A DNA stretch of 64,000 nt from Micromonospora sp. R77 (GTDB taxonomy: Bacteria > Actinomycetota > Actinomycetes > Mycobacteriales > Micromonosporaceae), in assembly GCF_022747945.1 (NCBI RefSeq), contig NZ_JALDST010000001.1:5890001-5954000 (forward strand), written 5' to 3'. Below the pieces are notes generated by a model. It did not search any database and was not told the DNA's origin. It saw only the letters and a program-made list of their open reading frames with translations. Shown in pieces: positions 34,550 through 44,067 of the stretch (within the stretch, counting starts at the first letter, position 1; the number at the start of each line of letters is the position of its first letter). The translations under genes were made by a program, and so were the position numbers.

Positions 34550-35161
34550 TCAGCCACCGGCCGTCGCCATCGCCACCAAGTGCTTACCGACGAGGTCCTG
34601 AGCATGCTTGACCTCGTCCACGCCTTCTTCGAGGCGGACAGGCGCCTGCCGGCACGCACGCACCGCGCTGTTGAGCAGGTTGTTGCCGCCGCCCCGGCTG
34701 ACCTTCTGGAAGTGAGCCTGGGCCTTGTTCACCGAGTCGACGACCTCGGCGATGCCACGTCCCACCTGATCGAGCGTCTGCAGCACCATGCTCAACTCCG
34801 CCATCACCGAACCGATCGGACCGCCACCCCGCCCGGCGTTGATCCGATCCAGTCCGGCGTTCATGGCCCGCCCGGCCAGGCCCCCGACCTTCATGCCGGC
34901 GTAGGCGGCACCAACCGCGATCAGAGGGGACGGGTGATAACCGGCAGCGTCGGCGGCTGCAGTGGCCGCGACGGCTATGCCTGCCCCTGCAGCCTTGCCG
35001 ATCTTCTCGCTGACCTTGGTGATGCCCTCCCGAGCAGACTCGACGGCGGTGTCACGTACAGCTCCCGCTGCCGCCGTGAGCGCTCCGGCCGCCTTCCCAC
35101 GTGCACCCGGGACTCGTGCATCTCTCGTTCGACCTCGGCCTTGTCTGCCCAGCCCGAACAT
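34550..35161 (-). CDS. Helical Gly/Ala-rich protein, last gene of FtsK cassette
   Basis: The 203-aa product has a basic N-terminus, then an Ala/Gly-rich amphipathic to hydrophobic region (KAAGAGIAVAATAAADAAGY, LIAVGAAYAGMKVGGLAGRA). A helical C-terminus follows (MAELSMVLQTLDQVGRGIAE, VVDSVNKAQAHFQKVSRGGG). The Gly-zipper-like stretch could insert in or contact membranes. It starts 3 bp after the stop of the upstream gene and is surely cotranslated with it. No family is recognised. Confidence 0.6.
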   Translation of the reverse strand: MFGLGRQGRGRTRDARVPGARGKAAGALTAAAGAVRDTAVESAREGITKVSEKIGKAAGAGIAVAATAAADAAGYHPSPLIAVGAAYAGMKVGGLAGRAMNAGLDRINAGRGGGPIGSVMAELSMVLQTLDQVGRGIAEVVDSVNKAQAHFQKVSRGGGNNLLNSAVRACRQAPVRLEEGVDEVKHAQDLVGKHLVAMATAGG

Positions 35162-35164
35162 CGT

Positions 35165-35800
35165 TTACTGCGCCGGTTCCAGGAATGCGCATCCGGCGGC
35201 AACGAGCATAGGAATTACCTTGGCCGCATCGAGCGCCAGCTCACCCGCCGTCATCGCGTCGATGTCCTCGCCGCTGGCTCGTTGCTCATCCGCGAGCTGA
35301 GTTGCGATTGCACAGGCGTCCCACAAGGAGCCAACGGTCGAGGAGAACGCCCACAAGTTGTAGACGGTGAAGTTCACCTTGACGAGGGCCTGCCCGTTAT
35401 GCCCGATGAGCCGTCGGTCCGGCTCCTCGGGGGTGTTACCCATGCCTTCCGCGAGCGGATGGAGCTTGATCCGCCGGAACGCCTTTTCCAGCTCACTGTC
35501 CGGGTCGAACTCAATCAGTAGCCCCCGGTCAAGGAGTCGGTCGATGACCGGCCCCGGGTCGGCAGGTCCGTTGCCGGCCGCGATCACGTCCCGCTGAAGT
35601 GTCTCGCGGTTGACCTCCAAGCGGGCCTGCCGCTCTGGGTCGAGGAAAGCTCGCCCCCATACCTGAAACTCTTCGTCGGTCAGTTCCTCAGAGTCGTTGC
35701 CGAGCCGGACCTCCCAGTACTCCGGGTCTGGGTCGGGTGGGGTGACGTACCGGTAGGAGGGGCCGAGGTTGAGGCCGACGGGGACGATGACGGTGGGCAT
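35165..35800 (-). CDS. Hypothetical 211-aa protein, fourth gene of FtsK cassette
   Basis: The product starts at the ATG 35800: MPTVIVPVGLNLGPSYRYVT. It continues WEVRLGNDSEELTDEEFQVW and LQRDVIAAGNGPADPGPVID then RLLDRGLLIEFDPD. The C-terminus has helices (ALVKVNFTVYNLWAFSSTVG, SLWDACAIATQLADEQRASG). No signal peptide is visible. It may be a cytoplasmic partner of the ATPase. No family is recognised. Confidence 0.65.
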   Translation of the reverse strand: MPTVIVPVGLNLGPSYRYVTPPDPDPEYWEVRLGNDSEELTDEEFQVWGRAFLDPERQARLEVNRETLQRDVIAAGNGPADPGPVIDRLLDRGLLIEFDPDSELEKAFRRIKLHPLAEGMGNTPEEPDRRLIGHNGQALVKVNFTVYNLWAFSSTVGSLWDACAIATQLADEQRASGEDIDAMTAGELALDAAKVIPMLVAAGCAFLEPAQ

Positions 35801-35823
35801 CGGGGGACCTTCCGGGGTCGGTG

Positions 35824-36084
35824 TCAGAGGACGGCGTTGTACTTTTCGGTCTGGGCGATGGCGGCCTGGATCAGGCCGGCGCCCTCGCCGAACTTCTGCT
35901 TGGCGGCGCTGAGTTTGCCGATGGCGCCCATGACGGCGGGCTGCTGGGTGCCGGCGGCGAGGGCCTGGAGCACGGCGATGGCCCGGTCGACCTGGGCGTT
36001 GACGCCGGCGAGTTGGGCAAGTGCCTTGTCGGCCTCGGACTTGCCGTGGGCCAGGCCGGCCTTGATGTCTCCGATGGTGGCCAC
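35824..36084 (-). CDS. 86-aa helical protein, Esx-like size, third gene of FtsK cassette
   Basis: The product starts at the GTG 36084: VATIGDIKAGLAHGKSEADK. It is entirely helical in two arms (ALAQLAGVNAQVDRAIAVLQ and GAIGKLSAAKQKFGEGAGLI) separated by GTQQPA. The size and hairpin layout resemble WXG100/Esx substrates of type VII secretion, but the WxG turn is absent. Beside an FtsK/SpoIIIE ATPase this resemblance is worth testing. The longer frame start is not used. Confidence 0.6.
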   Translation of the reverse strand: MATIGDIKAGLAHGKSEADKALAQLAGVNAQVDRAIAVLQALAAGTQQPAVMGAIGKLSAAKQKFGEGAGLIQAAIAQTEKYNAVL

Positions 36085-36149
36085 TGGATGTTCCTCCCCT
36101 GGGTCGTGGTGTCCAACGCCCCGCCACCGATGGCAGGTGCGTCTGCGGT

Positions 36150-36818
36150 TCAGCCTTGGGTTGCAGCGATGAAGATGAACCACAAGATCGGCATGCCGAC
36201 AAAACAGATCACTCCGCCTGCGCGGGCGGATCGGGTGCCGCCTCCGCCGATGCGCGGCTGACCGACAAGGCTGATCGTGAGGTAGCCGGCGAAGAACGCC
36301 AGAGCGGGCAGCCCACACAGCGACCAGGGCACGAGTTGCCAGGGGATACGGCCGAGGTCGGCGTCGGGGCTGACGGCAAACATCAGCAGCGAGGCGAGGG
36401 TGCCGAGGGTCGCTGCAGCGGCGTAAACGAGAGCGTTGCGGGCCAGCGGCGTGAGCCCGGGCAGCAGCGGTGGTTGCGCGGCCTGCCGGTGGGCGTGCTC
36501 GGCGGCGGTATCGGCCGTGTCGGCGGCTGCGACGGCCCGGCGAAGCGCCTCGGCCTGATCCGGGACAGGGCTGGGGGCGATGCCGCCGATGTGCGGCTCG
36601 GGCAGGCGCAGCGTGGCGGCGAGCTGGTGTAGGTGTTGCCGCTGAGTTGCGAGCCGGTGGGTGATCTGGTCGAGGGCGGCCTGACCGCTACGGCTCGTCG
36701 CGGCCTGCTGCTCGGCTCGTGAGCGTTCGTCCTGTAGCAGGGCGGCGAGACGGCGCGCGTGGTCGGTGTAGGCGGCCCAGCCGCCGTCGCGCGGCATCGG
36801 GGTGACGGGGTTGGTCAT
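36150..36818 (-). CDS. Coiled-coil 3-TM membrane protein, second gene of FtsK cassette
   Basis: The ATG at 36818 overlaps the FtsK stop codon (ATGA). The 222-aa product has a helical N-terminal half likely to be a coiled coil (YTDHARRLAALLQDERSRAE, LDQITHRLATQRQHLHQLAA, LRRAVAAADTADTAAEHAHR). Three TM segments follow (NALVYAAAATLGTLASLLMF, about 127-149; LCGLPALAFFAGYLTISLV, about 165-185; GGVICFVGMPILWFIFIAAT, about 202-220). It could anchor the ATPase at the membrane. Confidence 0.7.
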   Translation of the reverse strand: MTNPVTPMPRDGGWAAYTDHARRLAALLQDERSRAEQQAATSRSGQAALDQITHRLATQRQHLHQLAATLRLPEPHIGGIAPSPVPDQAEALRRAVAAADTADTAAEHAHRQAAQPPLLPGLTPLARNALVYAAAATLGTLASLLMFAVSPDADLGRIPWQLVPWSLCGLPALAFFAGYLTISLVGQPRIGGGGTRSARAGGVICFVGMPILWFIFIAATQG

Positions 36819-39439
36819 GTGAGGTCGTCGATCTGGTCGAGGGTTCCGGGGCGGACGTAGGGGACGATGAGGGTGCGGCGGTTGTCGTTGCGGTCGATCA
36901 GCAGGGCCCGGTTGGGTCGGGACTGCCACTCGGAGGCGTAGTCGCCGAGCAGGGAGCCGATGTCGCTGCCGGGCAGGTTGAGCGCGACGAGGCAGGCGAC
37001 CTCGCCGCCGCCGGTGGGGCCAAGGTCGTCGCTGAACCGGCTCAGCGTGCGCCACCAGCCGAGCAGGTGCACACCGTGGCCGGGCCCGTTGGCCAACACG
37101 GCCCGCAGGTCGTCGTGCCCGGAGCGGTAGGTGGTTGGGTCGCTGGTAGCGAGGAGGTTGGTCGCGGTGTCGGCGCCAAACACCACCAGGTACGTCGACT
37201 TCCCGCCGCCGGGCTCGGACTGCTGGGCGACGTCGACCAACTGCGTCCGGTACTGGGTGGAGGTGATCGTTTCGCAGGGGTGGCCGGCTGCGGTGATTGC
37301 CTCGACGGTGGCGTCGGCGGCCTCGTCGGCGGCGGCGACAAGCGGAGCGACGAGGAAGCGGGCGGTGCCGGGGATGTGCTGGCGGGCCAGGCTGACTGCG
37401 GCTGCGTACAGGACGTCGGCTCCGACGGGGGAGGTGCCGAGCACGGCCAGGTGGCTGCCCGGGGTGGCGTCGAGGGTGAACCCGGCGGTGGGCAGGCCGA
37501 CGTCGACGGCGCGGCCTACCAGGGCCCGCCGTCGCCGTACGTCAGGTGTCAGGCGGGTGAAGGTGGGATCGGCGTCGGGGTGCTGCTCGGCGTAGCCGGC
37601 GAACACCGCCGGTGGCGCGTCGCCCGGCGGACGAGCGTTCCACAGCAGGTGCCGCTGCGCGGTCACTGACGCGCTATCGGCGTTCGGGAAGCGGATCACC
37701 CGGTTCGCTCCCGGTAAGCCGGCCGCCGTGTTGACGACGGCTGCGCCGATCGGAAGGTTGTCCGCGCCGTCGTTGAGCTGGTCGAGGATCCCGCCGCCAC
37801 CGGCGAGCGCGACCCGCAGCGGGAACTGCCCGAAGATCGACTCGGTCTTGGCGAACAGCGCCTCCACCCCGGAGATCGTCTGCGAGGCCAGGACCAGGTG
37901 GATGCCGTACGAGCGGCCCTTACGCGCCAACTCCTCCAGCAGCGCCACCGCCTGCCGGGCCACCGCGTCGTTGCCTTCGAACAGCACATGGAACTCGTCG
38001 ATCACCGCCACCAGCCGCGGCATCGCCACATCCGGCCGCCCGGCGCGCAGGTCGGCCAGCTTCGTTACCCCAGCCCGCTTCAGCTCCGTCGCCCGCCGGG
38101 TCATCTCCCGCGACAACGTGCGCAACACCGCCAGCCCGTACTCCCGGTCGGACTCGATGCCCACGGTACGGGCGTGCGGGATCCACGACGGGTCCACCGC
38201 CGTCGGGGTGAACTCCGCGAACGACACCCCCTCCTTGAAATCCAATAGATACAGGCCCAACTCGTCCGGGGAGTAGCGCGACGCCAGACCGTAGAGCACA
38301 TCCAGCAGGAAGACGGTCTTGCCCGACCCGGTGCGCCCACCCACCAACCAGTGCGGCGTCGCATCATCCAGCGCCAGCACACACTCGGCGCGGCCTTCCC
38401 GACCCACCACGGTGCGCAGCCCGCCGGCCGACGACTCCTGCCAAATCTCGGTCGGCATCAACGCCGCGAAGTCCGTCGACGCCTGCACCCGCGCTGCTTT
38501 CGCCAACCTGCGACAGACCGTCTCGATCAGATCGTCCGATGGGCCTCCGTCCAACCGCATCGGCACCGCCAAGCCCACACCGTCGTCACTGAACCGGTAC
38601 GGACCCGGCGGGTCCGAAACCCTGAACAATCCGCCGCCGGCTGCTGTCAGCTGCGTCGTCCGCTCCAATCGAGGTGCCGCCTCCAGCCCCGGATGCTGAG
38701 GCGGCGGATAGCCGGCCAACAGCAGGAACACACCTGCGGCCGGACCGGCGTGCGCGATCGCCGCCAACCGCGACCACTCGGTACGCCCCGCGCCCTGCGG
38801 CAGCGCCGCGACACACACCAGCAGCACCGATGGATCGGTCGCGCCGGCCTGAACCCGCTCGATCCGCTCCTCCGCCTCGGTCAGCACCTGCTCGAAACCC
38901 GAAGGGTCGATCGCGGGCCTCCGCCACGCCTCCGCCTCCACCATTGCGCGGAACGGGCCGAAAACCGCCCCGAGCGTCGCCCCGTCCACGGCCGCGACCC
39001 GAAGTGCGCCGTCCGGCAACGCCGCAAGCACTCGCAGCAGCATGCCGCGTAGCCATCGTGCTACAGACGGGTCGCGGCCGTCGCTGTCGACCGCCAGATG
39101 ACCAGCACCCACGAACGGTACGACGACACCGAAGACGCTTCCGGGGACTGGTGACGCCTCACCCAGCCGAACAGCAAGCGGGCGACCTGCAGCCGCGTCT
39201 GCACCTGTCGGAAGGGCCGCGGCGGCAGCGTCCAACCGGCAACCGAGCCAGCCCGGCGTCAGTCCCTCGGCCATTCGCTGCATACCGGCAGCGAAACGCC
39301 GAGCAACTTCGCTGGCCTGCGCAGAGACGCCGTCCGGTCCGGCACCAGCGCGCAACCGCGCACGGGCGGCCTCGGCATGCGATACCGCTTCTCGATGCGC
39401 CGCCACCGCCCGACCGAAGGCCGACGCCACCGACTCCAT
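36815..39439 (-). CDS. FtsK/SpoIIIE-like ATPase, first gene of a five-gene cassette
   Basis: The 874-aa soluble protein has an N-terminal helical, Ala/Arg-rich part (about 1-70). An ATPase domain follows with Walker A GGRTGSGKTVFLLDVLYGLA (about residue 370) and Walker B RLVAVIDEFHVLF (about 476), and an 'LARKGRSYGIHLVLASQT' sensor block. A C-terminal second alpha/beta domain (about 640-860) lacks a P-loop. No TM segments are visible, unlike cell-division FtsK, so this is an accessory translocase-type ATPase. It is transcribed away from the hsd genes and coupled to a 3-TM protein. Related ATPases drive DNA or type VII protein transport; the substrate here is unknown. Confidence 0.85.
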   Translation of the reverse strand: MESVASAFGRAVAAHREAVSHAEAARARLRAGAGPDGVSAQASEVARRFAAGMQRMAEGLTPGWLGCRLDAAAAALPTGADAAAGRPLAVRLGEASPVPGSVFGVVVPFVGAGHLAVDSDGRDPSVARWLRGMLLRVLAALPDGALRVAAVDGATLGAVFGPFRAMVEAEAWRRPAIDPSGFEQVLTEAEERIERVQAGATDPSVLLVCVAALPQGAGRTEWSRLAAIAHAGPAAGVFLLLAGYPPPQHPGLEAAPRLERTTQLTAAGGGLFRVSDPPGPYRFSDDGVGLAVPMRLDGGPSDDLIETVCRRLAKAARVQASTDFAALMPTEIWQESSAGGLRTVVGREGRAECVLALDDATPHWLVGGRTGSGKTVFLLDVLYGLASRYSPDELGLYLLDFKEGVSFAEFTPTAVDPSWIPHARTVGIESDREYGLAVLRTLSREMTRRATELKRAGVTKLADLRAGRPDVAMPRLVAVIDEFHVLFEGNDAVARQAVALLEELARKGRSYGIHLVLASQTISGVEALFAKTESIFGQFPLRVALAGGGGILDQLNDGADNLPIGAAVVNTAAGLPGANRVIRFPNADSASVTAQRHLLWNARPPGDAPPAVFAGYAEQHPDADPTFTRLTPDVRRRRALVGRAVDVGLPTAGFTLDATPGSHLAVLGTSPVGADVLYAAAVSLARQHIPGTARFLVAPLVAAADEAADATVEAITAAGHPCETITSTQYRTQLVDVAQQSEPGGGKSTYLVVFGADTATNLLATSDPTTYRSGHDDLRAVLANGPGHGVHLLGWWRTLSRFSDDLGPTGGGEVACLVALNLPGSDIGSLLGDYASEWQSRPNRALLIDRNDNRRTLIVPYVRPGTLDQIDDLT

Positions 39440-39620
39440 GCCAACGTCTCCCCAGGACCGATGGACCGCGATCTCTGGCGCCGACCCTATCCAACGACAC
39501 CACCCGCAGTCAGCCCCGTATTGCTCAGCGTGCTGAGCGATACTGGTGAGGTGGCCTCTGGCACGGTGAGGACACGCTTAAGCCATCGCACCACCGGCAG
39601 GGGTAGCCGGCCGCCGCCTG

Positions 39621-42600
39621 TCACCGCTGGGCGGCCTGCCCTCCCGGAGCCCACTCGTTCGCGAACGTCTCCATCTGGCGAATGACCAGGTCGACGGCCG
39701 CACGCTCGTGATCGGGCGGATAGTCGTAGCGAGCCAGCAGGCGGCGGATATGGCTGCGGAGCTTGGCACGTACCGGTTCACGGGAGAACCAGTCCACCGT
39801 GATCGACGACTGGATCGACTTGACCAGCTGCCGGGCGATCTCTGCCAGGGTGCCAACACCCATGAGCTCCGTAGCCGCCCCGTTCTGGGCAACGGCGTCG
39901 TAGAAGGCCAGTTCGGCGTGGTTTAGCGGAGGGTCGAACTGCTGGCCGCGCCGGGCGTCCGCGGACACCTGCTTGGCCAGCTCGACCAGCTCGACGATGA
40001 GCTGCGCGCTGGTCAGCTGCTGACGCATGTAGCGGTTCATCAGGTCTTCGAGCTGGGCCGAGAAGCGTTCCTGACGGACCACGTTGTGCTTGGTGACCTC
40101 ACGCATCTTTCGCTCGATCAGCCGGCGCAGCGCCGCGGCGGCCAGGTGCGGGGTTTCCGAGTCCTGCAGGCGCTGCAACGCGACCCCGTTGAGTTCGGTG
40201 ATGTCGAGCTTGCCGAGGCCCGCCTCCTCGTAGATGTCGGTGATGTCGGCGGCGTCGACGACCTCGGCGGCGAGCTGGGACAGGTAGCGTTCCACCTCGG
40301 CCGTGTTGGGTAGACCCTTGGCCTCTCGGTCGGCGGCCTCCTCCTTGACGATCCAGACCCGCACGTCGCGGAAGTAGTGGATGTCGCGGCGCATCCGCTG
40401 GATGTCACCGGCGCGTTCGGCGAAGTCGCGGCTGGTCGCGCAGAGCGTGTAGAAGCGTTCCAGCCGGCCCGCCGAGTCACGGAACCGCCGGTGCAGCGGC
40501 TTCGTGCCGGGTTCGACGTCGTTACCGGGGGTTCGCGGGTTGCGCAGGAAGTTGGCGGCCTTCTTCACCGCCCGGCGCCAGCGGGTCGGGTCCGTCTCGT
40601 CGTCCAGGATCTCCCGCCACTTGACCGGGGCCAGCATGGCATCGAGGACGGAGATCTCGTTGAACACCTCGCTGATCGCCCGCTCGATCTCCCGGCCGAG
40701 GGTCTGGTCCTCCTGATCGCTGGGCGTGTACTCGGTGAGCGCCTTGCGCAGGTTCTCGGTCAGCGGGGCGTAGCCGACCAGCAAGCCGTCCTGCTTCTCC
40801 CGGAACCGGCGGTTGACCCGAGCCAGCGCCTGCATCAGGTTGGCGCCCTTCATCGGCCGGTCCATGTAGATGGTGTGAATCGGCGGCGCGTCGTAGCCGG
40901 TGAGCAGCATCGAGTGCACGATGAGCAGCTCCAGCTCGTCGTCCGGGTCCTTGGCGCGGGCTTGGATAGTCTTTTGCTGCGACGGGCGCAGGTGGTGCGG
41001 GCGCAGCACCTCCTTGTCGCTGGGCACCCCATGAAAGACGATCTTCATCTTGCCCTTGTCGACGGCCGGGTCCGCCCAGTCGGGCCGAAGCTCCTTGAGG
41101 GCGTCGAAGACGCGGACACAGATCTCCCGCGTTGCGCAGACCAGCATCGCCTTGCCCGGCCCGCCGAGCTGCGGCCGCATCAGCTCCCGCCGCTTCTCCC
41201 AGTGCTCAACGAGGTCCTTCGCGAGGGTCTCGACCCGGTCGGGGGCTCCGTAGACGGTGTTCATGGTGGCCGCGTACGCCTCGGCCCTACGTCGCTCCGC
41301 GTCGTCCAGGCTGGCAGTGAGCTGCTCCACCTGTTCGTCGATGCTCTCCGGGTCGATGTCCGGCGGCAGCGACACCGGAATGATCCGCGGCTCGTGGTAG
41401 ACCCGCACGGTCGCCTCGTCGTCGACGGCACGCTTGAGGTCGTACACGTCGATGTAGTCGCCGAAGACGGCGCGGGTGTTCACTTCGGCGGTGGCGATCG
41501 GGGTGCCGGTGAAGGCGATGAACGTGGCGTGCGGCAGCGCGTCGCGGAGGTGCCGGGCGTAGCCGTCCAGGCTGTCGTAGTGGCTGCGGTGCGCCTCGTC
41601 GACGATCACCAGGATGTTGCGGCGGTCGGACAGGAGCGGATGCGGCCTCCCGGCGTCGCGCTCTTCTTTCGTACGTCCGAACTTCTGCAGCGTGGTGAAG
41701 ATGATGCCGCCGGCGTTGCGGTTCGACAGCTTGTCCCGCAGTTCGGCGCGGGTGTCGGCCTGCTCCGGCTCCTGGCCCAGCAGCGTCTGGCTGTCGAGGA
41801 ACGTGTCGAAGAGCTGGTCGTCGAGGTCGGTGCGGTCGGTGAGCACCACGATGGTCGGGTTCTTCAGGGCGGGGTGGCGGACGGTCAACGCCGCCGTGCA
41901 CACCATCTCCTCGGACTTACCCGAGCCCTGGGTGTGCCAGACGACGCCCGCCTTCCCGTCGCTCTGCGAGGCCCGCACGATGCACTCGACGGCCCGGACA
42001 ACCGCGAAGTGTTGATGCGCCTTCGCGATCCGCTTCGCCTTCGACGTGAAGTTGACGAAGCCGCTGGTGAGCTCCAGGAAGCGCCGCTGGTTGAACAGCC
42101 CGTAGAGGGCGACGGTGAGCGCTTCCGGACCGTCGTAGTCCGACGCGGTGGTGTCGACGCGTTCCCCCTCGTCGTCGACGTTCCACGGCGCGAAGTGCTC
42201 GTAGGGGGTGAACGGGGTGCCGTATTTCGCGGTGATGCCGTCGGAGATCAGGCACAGGACGGCATGCCGGAAGGAGAGCGGGAACTCCGCGAGGTACGCC
42301 TGAAGCTGGGCGTGCGCGCCCGTCAGGGTGGCGTTCTCGTCGGCGGCGTTCTTGAGCTCGACGATCGCGACCGGGAGACCGTTGAGGTAGAGCACGATGT
42401 CGAGCCGGCGCCGGAAGTCGCCGTCGACGATCGTGACCTGGTTGATCGCCCGGTAGACGTTGCGGTCGGGCTCGTCTAGGTCGGCAACGCGCACGGTGGG
42501 GTTGTGCTCGGCGCCGAACGCGTCGGTGTAGGTGATCGAGCGAATGCCGTGGACCAGCCGCTCGTGCGCCGCCCGGTTCTCGGCGAACGCCTCCCTGGAG

Positions 42601-42836
42601 GCCACGTCGGTGGCGGCCCGCACCGCGTCGGCGACCGCCATGGGCGGCAGATCGGGGTTGAGTCGCTCGATCGCGGCCCGCAGGTCCTCGACGAGCACCA
42701 GATCGGCCCAAGACTGCCGCTGCCCCGACCCCGGCGCGAAATCCTTCCCGGCACCCGGCTCCCACCCGAGCTCACCGAGCTGATCCAGCGCGAGCGCCTC
42801 CCAGTCCGCCTCGCTCATCCACCCGCCCGCACCCAT
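39621..42836 (-). CDS. hsdR: Type I restriction endonuclease subunit R
   Basis: The 1071-aa protein starts at the ATG 42836, preceded by GGGGAGGGG. The N-terminal PD-(D/E)xK nuclease is in DIVLYLNGLPVAIVELKNAA (D...ExK, about 150-166). SF2 translocase motifs follow: Walker A WHTQGSGKSEEMVCTAAL (about 297), DEAH in VIVDEAHRSHYDSLDG (about 408) and FIAFTGTPIATAEV. A helical C-terminus for HsdM/HsdS contact completes it. It cuts unmodified DNA after ATP-driven translocation. Its gene follows hsdS after about 30 bp; length and motifs are intact. Confidence 0.95.
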   Translation of the reverse strand: MGAGGWMSEADWEALALDQLGELGWEPGAGKDFAPGSGQRQSWADLVLVEDLRAAIERLNPDLPPMAVADAVRAATDVASREAFAENRAAHERLVHGIRSITYTDAFGAEHNPTVRVADLDEPDRNVYRAINQVTIVDGDFRRRLDIVLYLNGLPVAIVELKNAADENATLTGAHAQLQAYLAEFPLSFRHAVLCLISDGITAKYGTPFTPYEHFAPWNVDDEGERVDTTASDYDGPEALTVALYGLFNQRRFLELTSGFVNFTSKAKRIAKAHQHFAVVRAVECIVRASQSDGKAGVVWHTQGSGKSEEMVCTAALTVRHPALKNPTIVVLTDRTDLDDQLFDTFLDSQTLLGQEPEQADTRAELRDKLSNRNAGGIIFTTLQKFGRTKEERDAGRPHPLLSDRRNILVIVDEAHRSHYDSLDGYARHLRDALPHATFIAFTGTPIATAEVNTRAVFGDYIDVYDLKRAVDDEATVRVYHEPRIIPVSLPPDIDPESIDEQVEQLTASLDDAERRRAEAYAATMNTVYGAPDRVETLAKDLVEHWEKRRELMRPQLGGPGKAMLVCATREICVRVFDALKELRPDWADPAVDKGKMKIVFHGVPSDKEVLRPHHLRPSQQKTIQARAKDPDDELELLIVHSMLLTGYDAPPIHTIYMDRPMKGANLMQALARVNRRFREKQDGLLVGYAPLTENLRKALTEYTPSDQEDQTLGREIERAISEVFNEISVLDAMLAPVKWREILDDETDPTRWRRAVKKAANFLRNPRTPGNDVEPGTKPLHRRFRDSAGRLERFYTLCATSRDFAERAGDIQRMRRDIHYFRDVRVWIVKEEAADREAKGLPNTAEVERYLSQLAAEVVDAADITDIYEEAGLGKLDITELNGVALQRLQDSETPHLAAAALRRLIERKMREVTKHNVVRQERFSAQLEDLMNRYMRQQLTSAQLIVELVELAKQVSADARRGQQFDPPLNHAELAFYDAVAQNGAATELMGVGTLAEIARQLVKSIQSSITVDWFSREPVRAKLRSHIRRLLARYDYPPDHERAAVDLVIRQMETFANEWAPGGQAAQR

Positions 42837-42867
42837 CACAACCCCTCCCCGTGAACCGTTGACATTC

Positions 42868-44067
42868 CTAAACCGCTGCTTCGACAACCTGCTCGGCGTC
42901 CCTGACCCGCAACCGCCCGGACATCAACTCCGGCAATAGGGTGTCTCGCAACTTGGTAAGGGTTGCGTTCTCGGCTGTGGCAGCCGCAGCCCTTTGGTGT
43001 AGTGGGATGGCCTTCCCTGCAAATTCTTTGCGCGCGGCTGGTGCGGGCAGTCTAACGCCAATGGCCTTGAAATTCTTTCTGCTCAGCTCGAGGAATGTGG
43101 ATCCATTCGCCAAACTGCGCATCTCGTCGACCCGATCCCGCATCTCGTGGAACAACCACATCGCAAGGTCTTCATCGGGTGCCACCACCACGATGAAACC
43201 TTGATTCACAGCCGTTGGTACCTGCGGAAACGCGAACGCCCCGATAGTAGCCCGCGACGTCATGAAGATTGAACCAGCGGGGTACAACACTGATGCGCAG
43301 TTGTCGAGTCCCGCATCTGTGATCCTCCGGCTCGTGCCGAAGAGGTATGGAGCTCCTAGCGCTGTCACGTCCGACGGAGTCGCCCAAGCGATGTCGCCGT
43401 CCCAGTACTCCGTAACTTTGGTGCTTGGCGTCCCACCTCCACCCACCTGAGCGATAGAGCCGAAAGTCTCCGGCCCGGTGGGGACTTCTGCCACTGCACG
43501 GCTGAATTGTGCATCAGCGAGCGCTAGCGAACAACCGGCAATGCGGTCGTTGACCGCAATCTTGTCGTCGAGCGCGCCCAGGACTTGTGCGATTTTCTGC
43601 TGTTCGCGGTAATCCGCTGCCGGTATGCGAACCTTCACGAGCTCGGACTGGCGGATGCCAAGCACGGTTGTCCCAGTAGACCGTCCGATCAGTTGGTCCT
43701 GCACGTAAGAAGTCTGCAGTGAATAAAAGAGATACCGGCTGTCGAGAACGCCGGGCTTGCCGCGAAGTCCGAAGACCCGCTGCCCCAGCACATACCTGCC
43801 GTTGTCGGGGATCAGGGCGCAACGGCCCAATGGCGCCTCCGACGTGAGGATGACGTCATGGCGTTTGGTTGGCACGCGCATCCACTTTTCATACATCTCA
43901 TCGCTGACGCATCGGGCCTGCGAGAGATCTATCGAACCGCCTTTGACTAGAAGGGCAGAGATAACCTTTGCCCCCTTCTCTGTGAAATCGCCACCCATCT
44001 TTTTTGGCGTCTTGCCGCGGTGGTCGATGAGGACCTCCAACGCATCGCCTAAAGTCAGCTCAAACAT
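42868..44067 (-). CDS. hsdS: Type I restriction-modification specificity subunit S
   Basis: The 399-aa protein starts at the ATG 44067, overlapping the hsdM stop by 8 bp. Two target-recognition domains are visible: LGDALEVLIDHRGKTPKKM with GQRVFGLRGKPGVLDSRYL, and later GSIAQVGGGGTPSTKVTEYW with DGDIAWATPSDVTALGAPYL. They are separated by helical spacers (IPAADYREQQKIAQVLGALD, DKIAVNDRIAG; LRDTLLPELMSGRLRV). It chooses the bipartite DNA target for methylation and restriction. Its base composition is more AT-rich than the flanking hsd genes, as expected of a specificity gene exchanged by recombination. Confidence 0.93.
   Translation of the reverse strand: MFELTLGDALEVLIDHRGKTPKKMGGDFTEKGAKVISALLVKGGSIDLSQARCVSDEMYEKWMRVPTKRHDVILTSEAPLGRCALIPDNGRYVLGQRVFGLRGKPGVLDSRYLFYSLQTSYVQDQLIGRSTGTTVLGIRQSELVKVRIPAADYREQQKIAQVLGALDDKIAVNDRIAGCSLALADAQFSRAVAEVPTGPETFGSIAQVGGGGTPSTKVTEYWDGDIAWATPSDVTALGAPYLFGTSRRITDAGLDNCASVLYPAGSIFMTSRATIGAFAFPQVPTAVNQGFIVVVAPDEDLAMWLFHEMRDRVDEMRSLANGSTFLELSRKNFKAIGVRLPAPAARKEFAGKAIPLHQRAAAATAENATLTKLRDTLLPELMSGRLRVRDAEQVVEAAV

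Noticed and set aside
40377..42479. 700-aa open frame antisense to hsdR
   Set aside because: Very long, but explained by third-position GC in hsdR. It is rich in Val/Arg/Gly/Asp/His without any domain.
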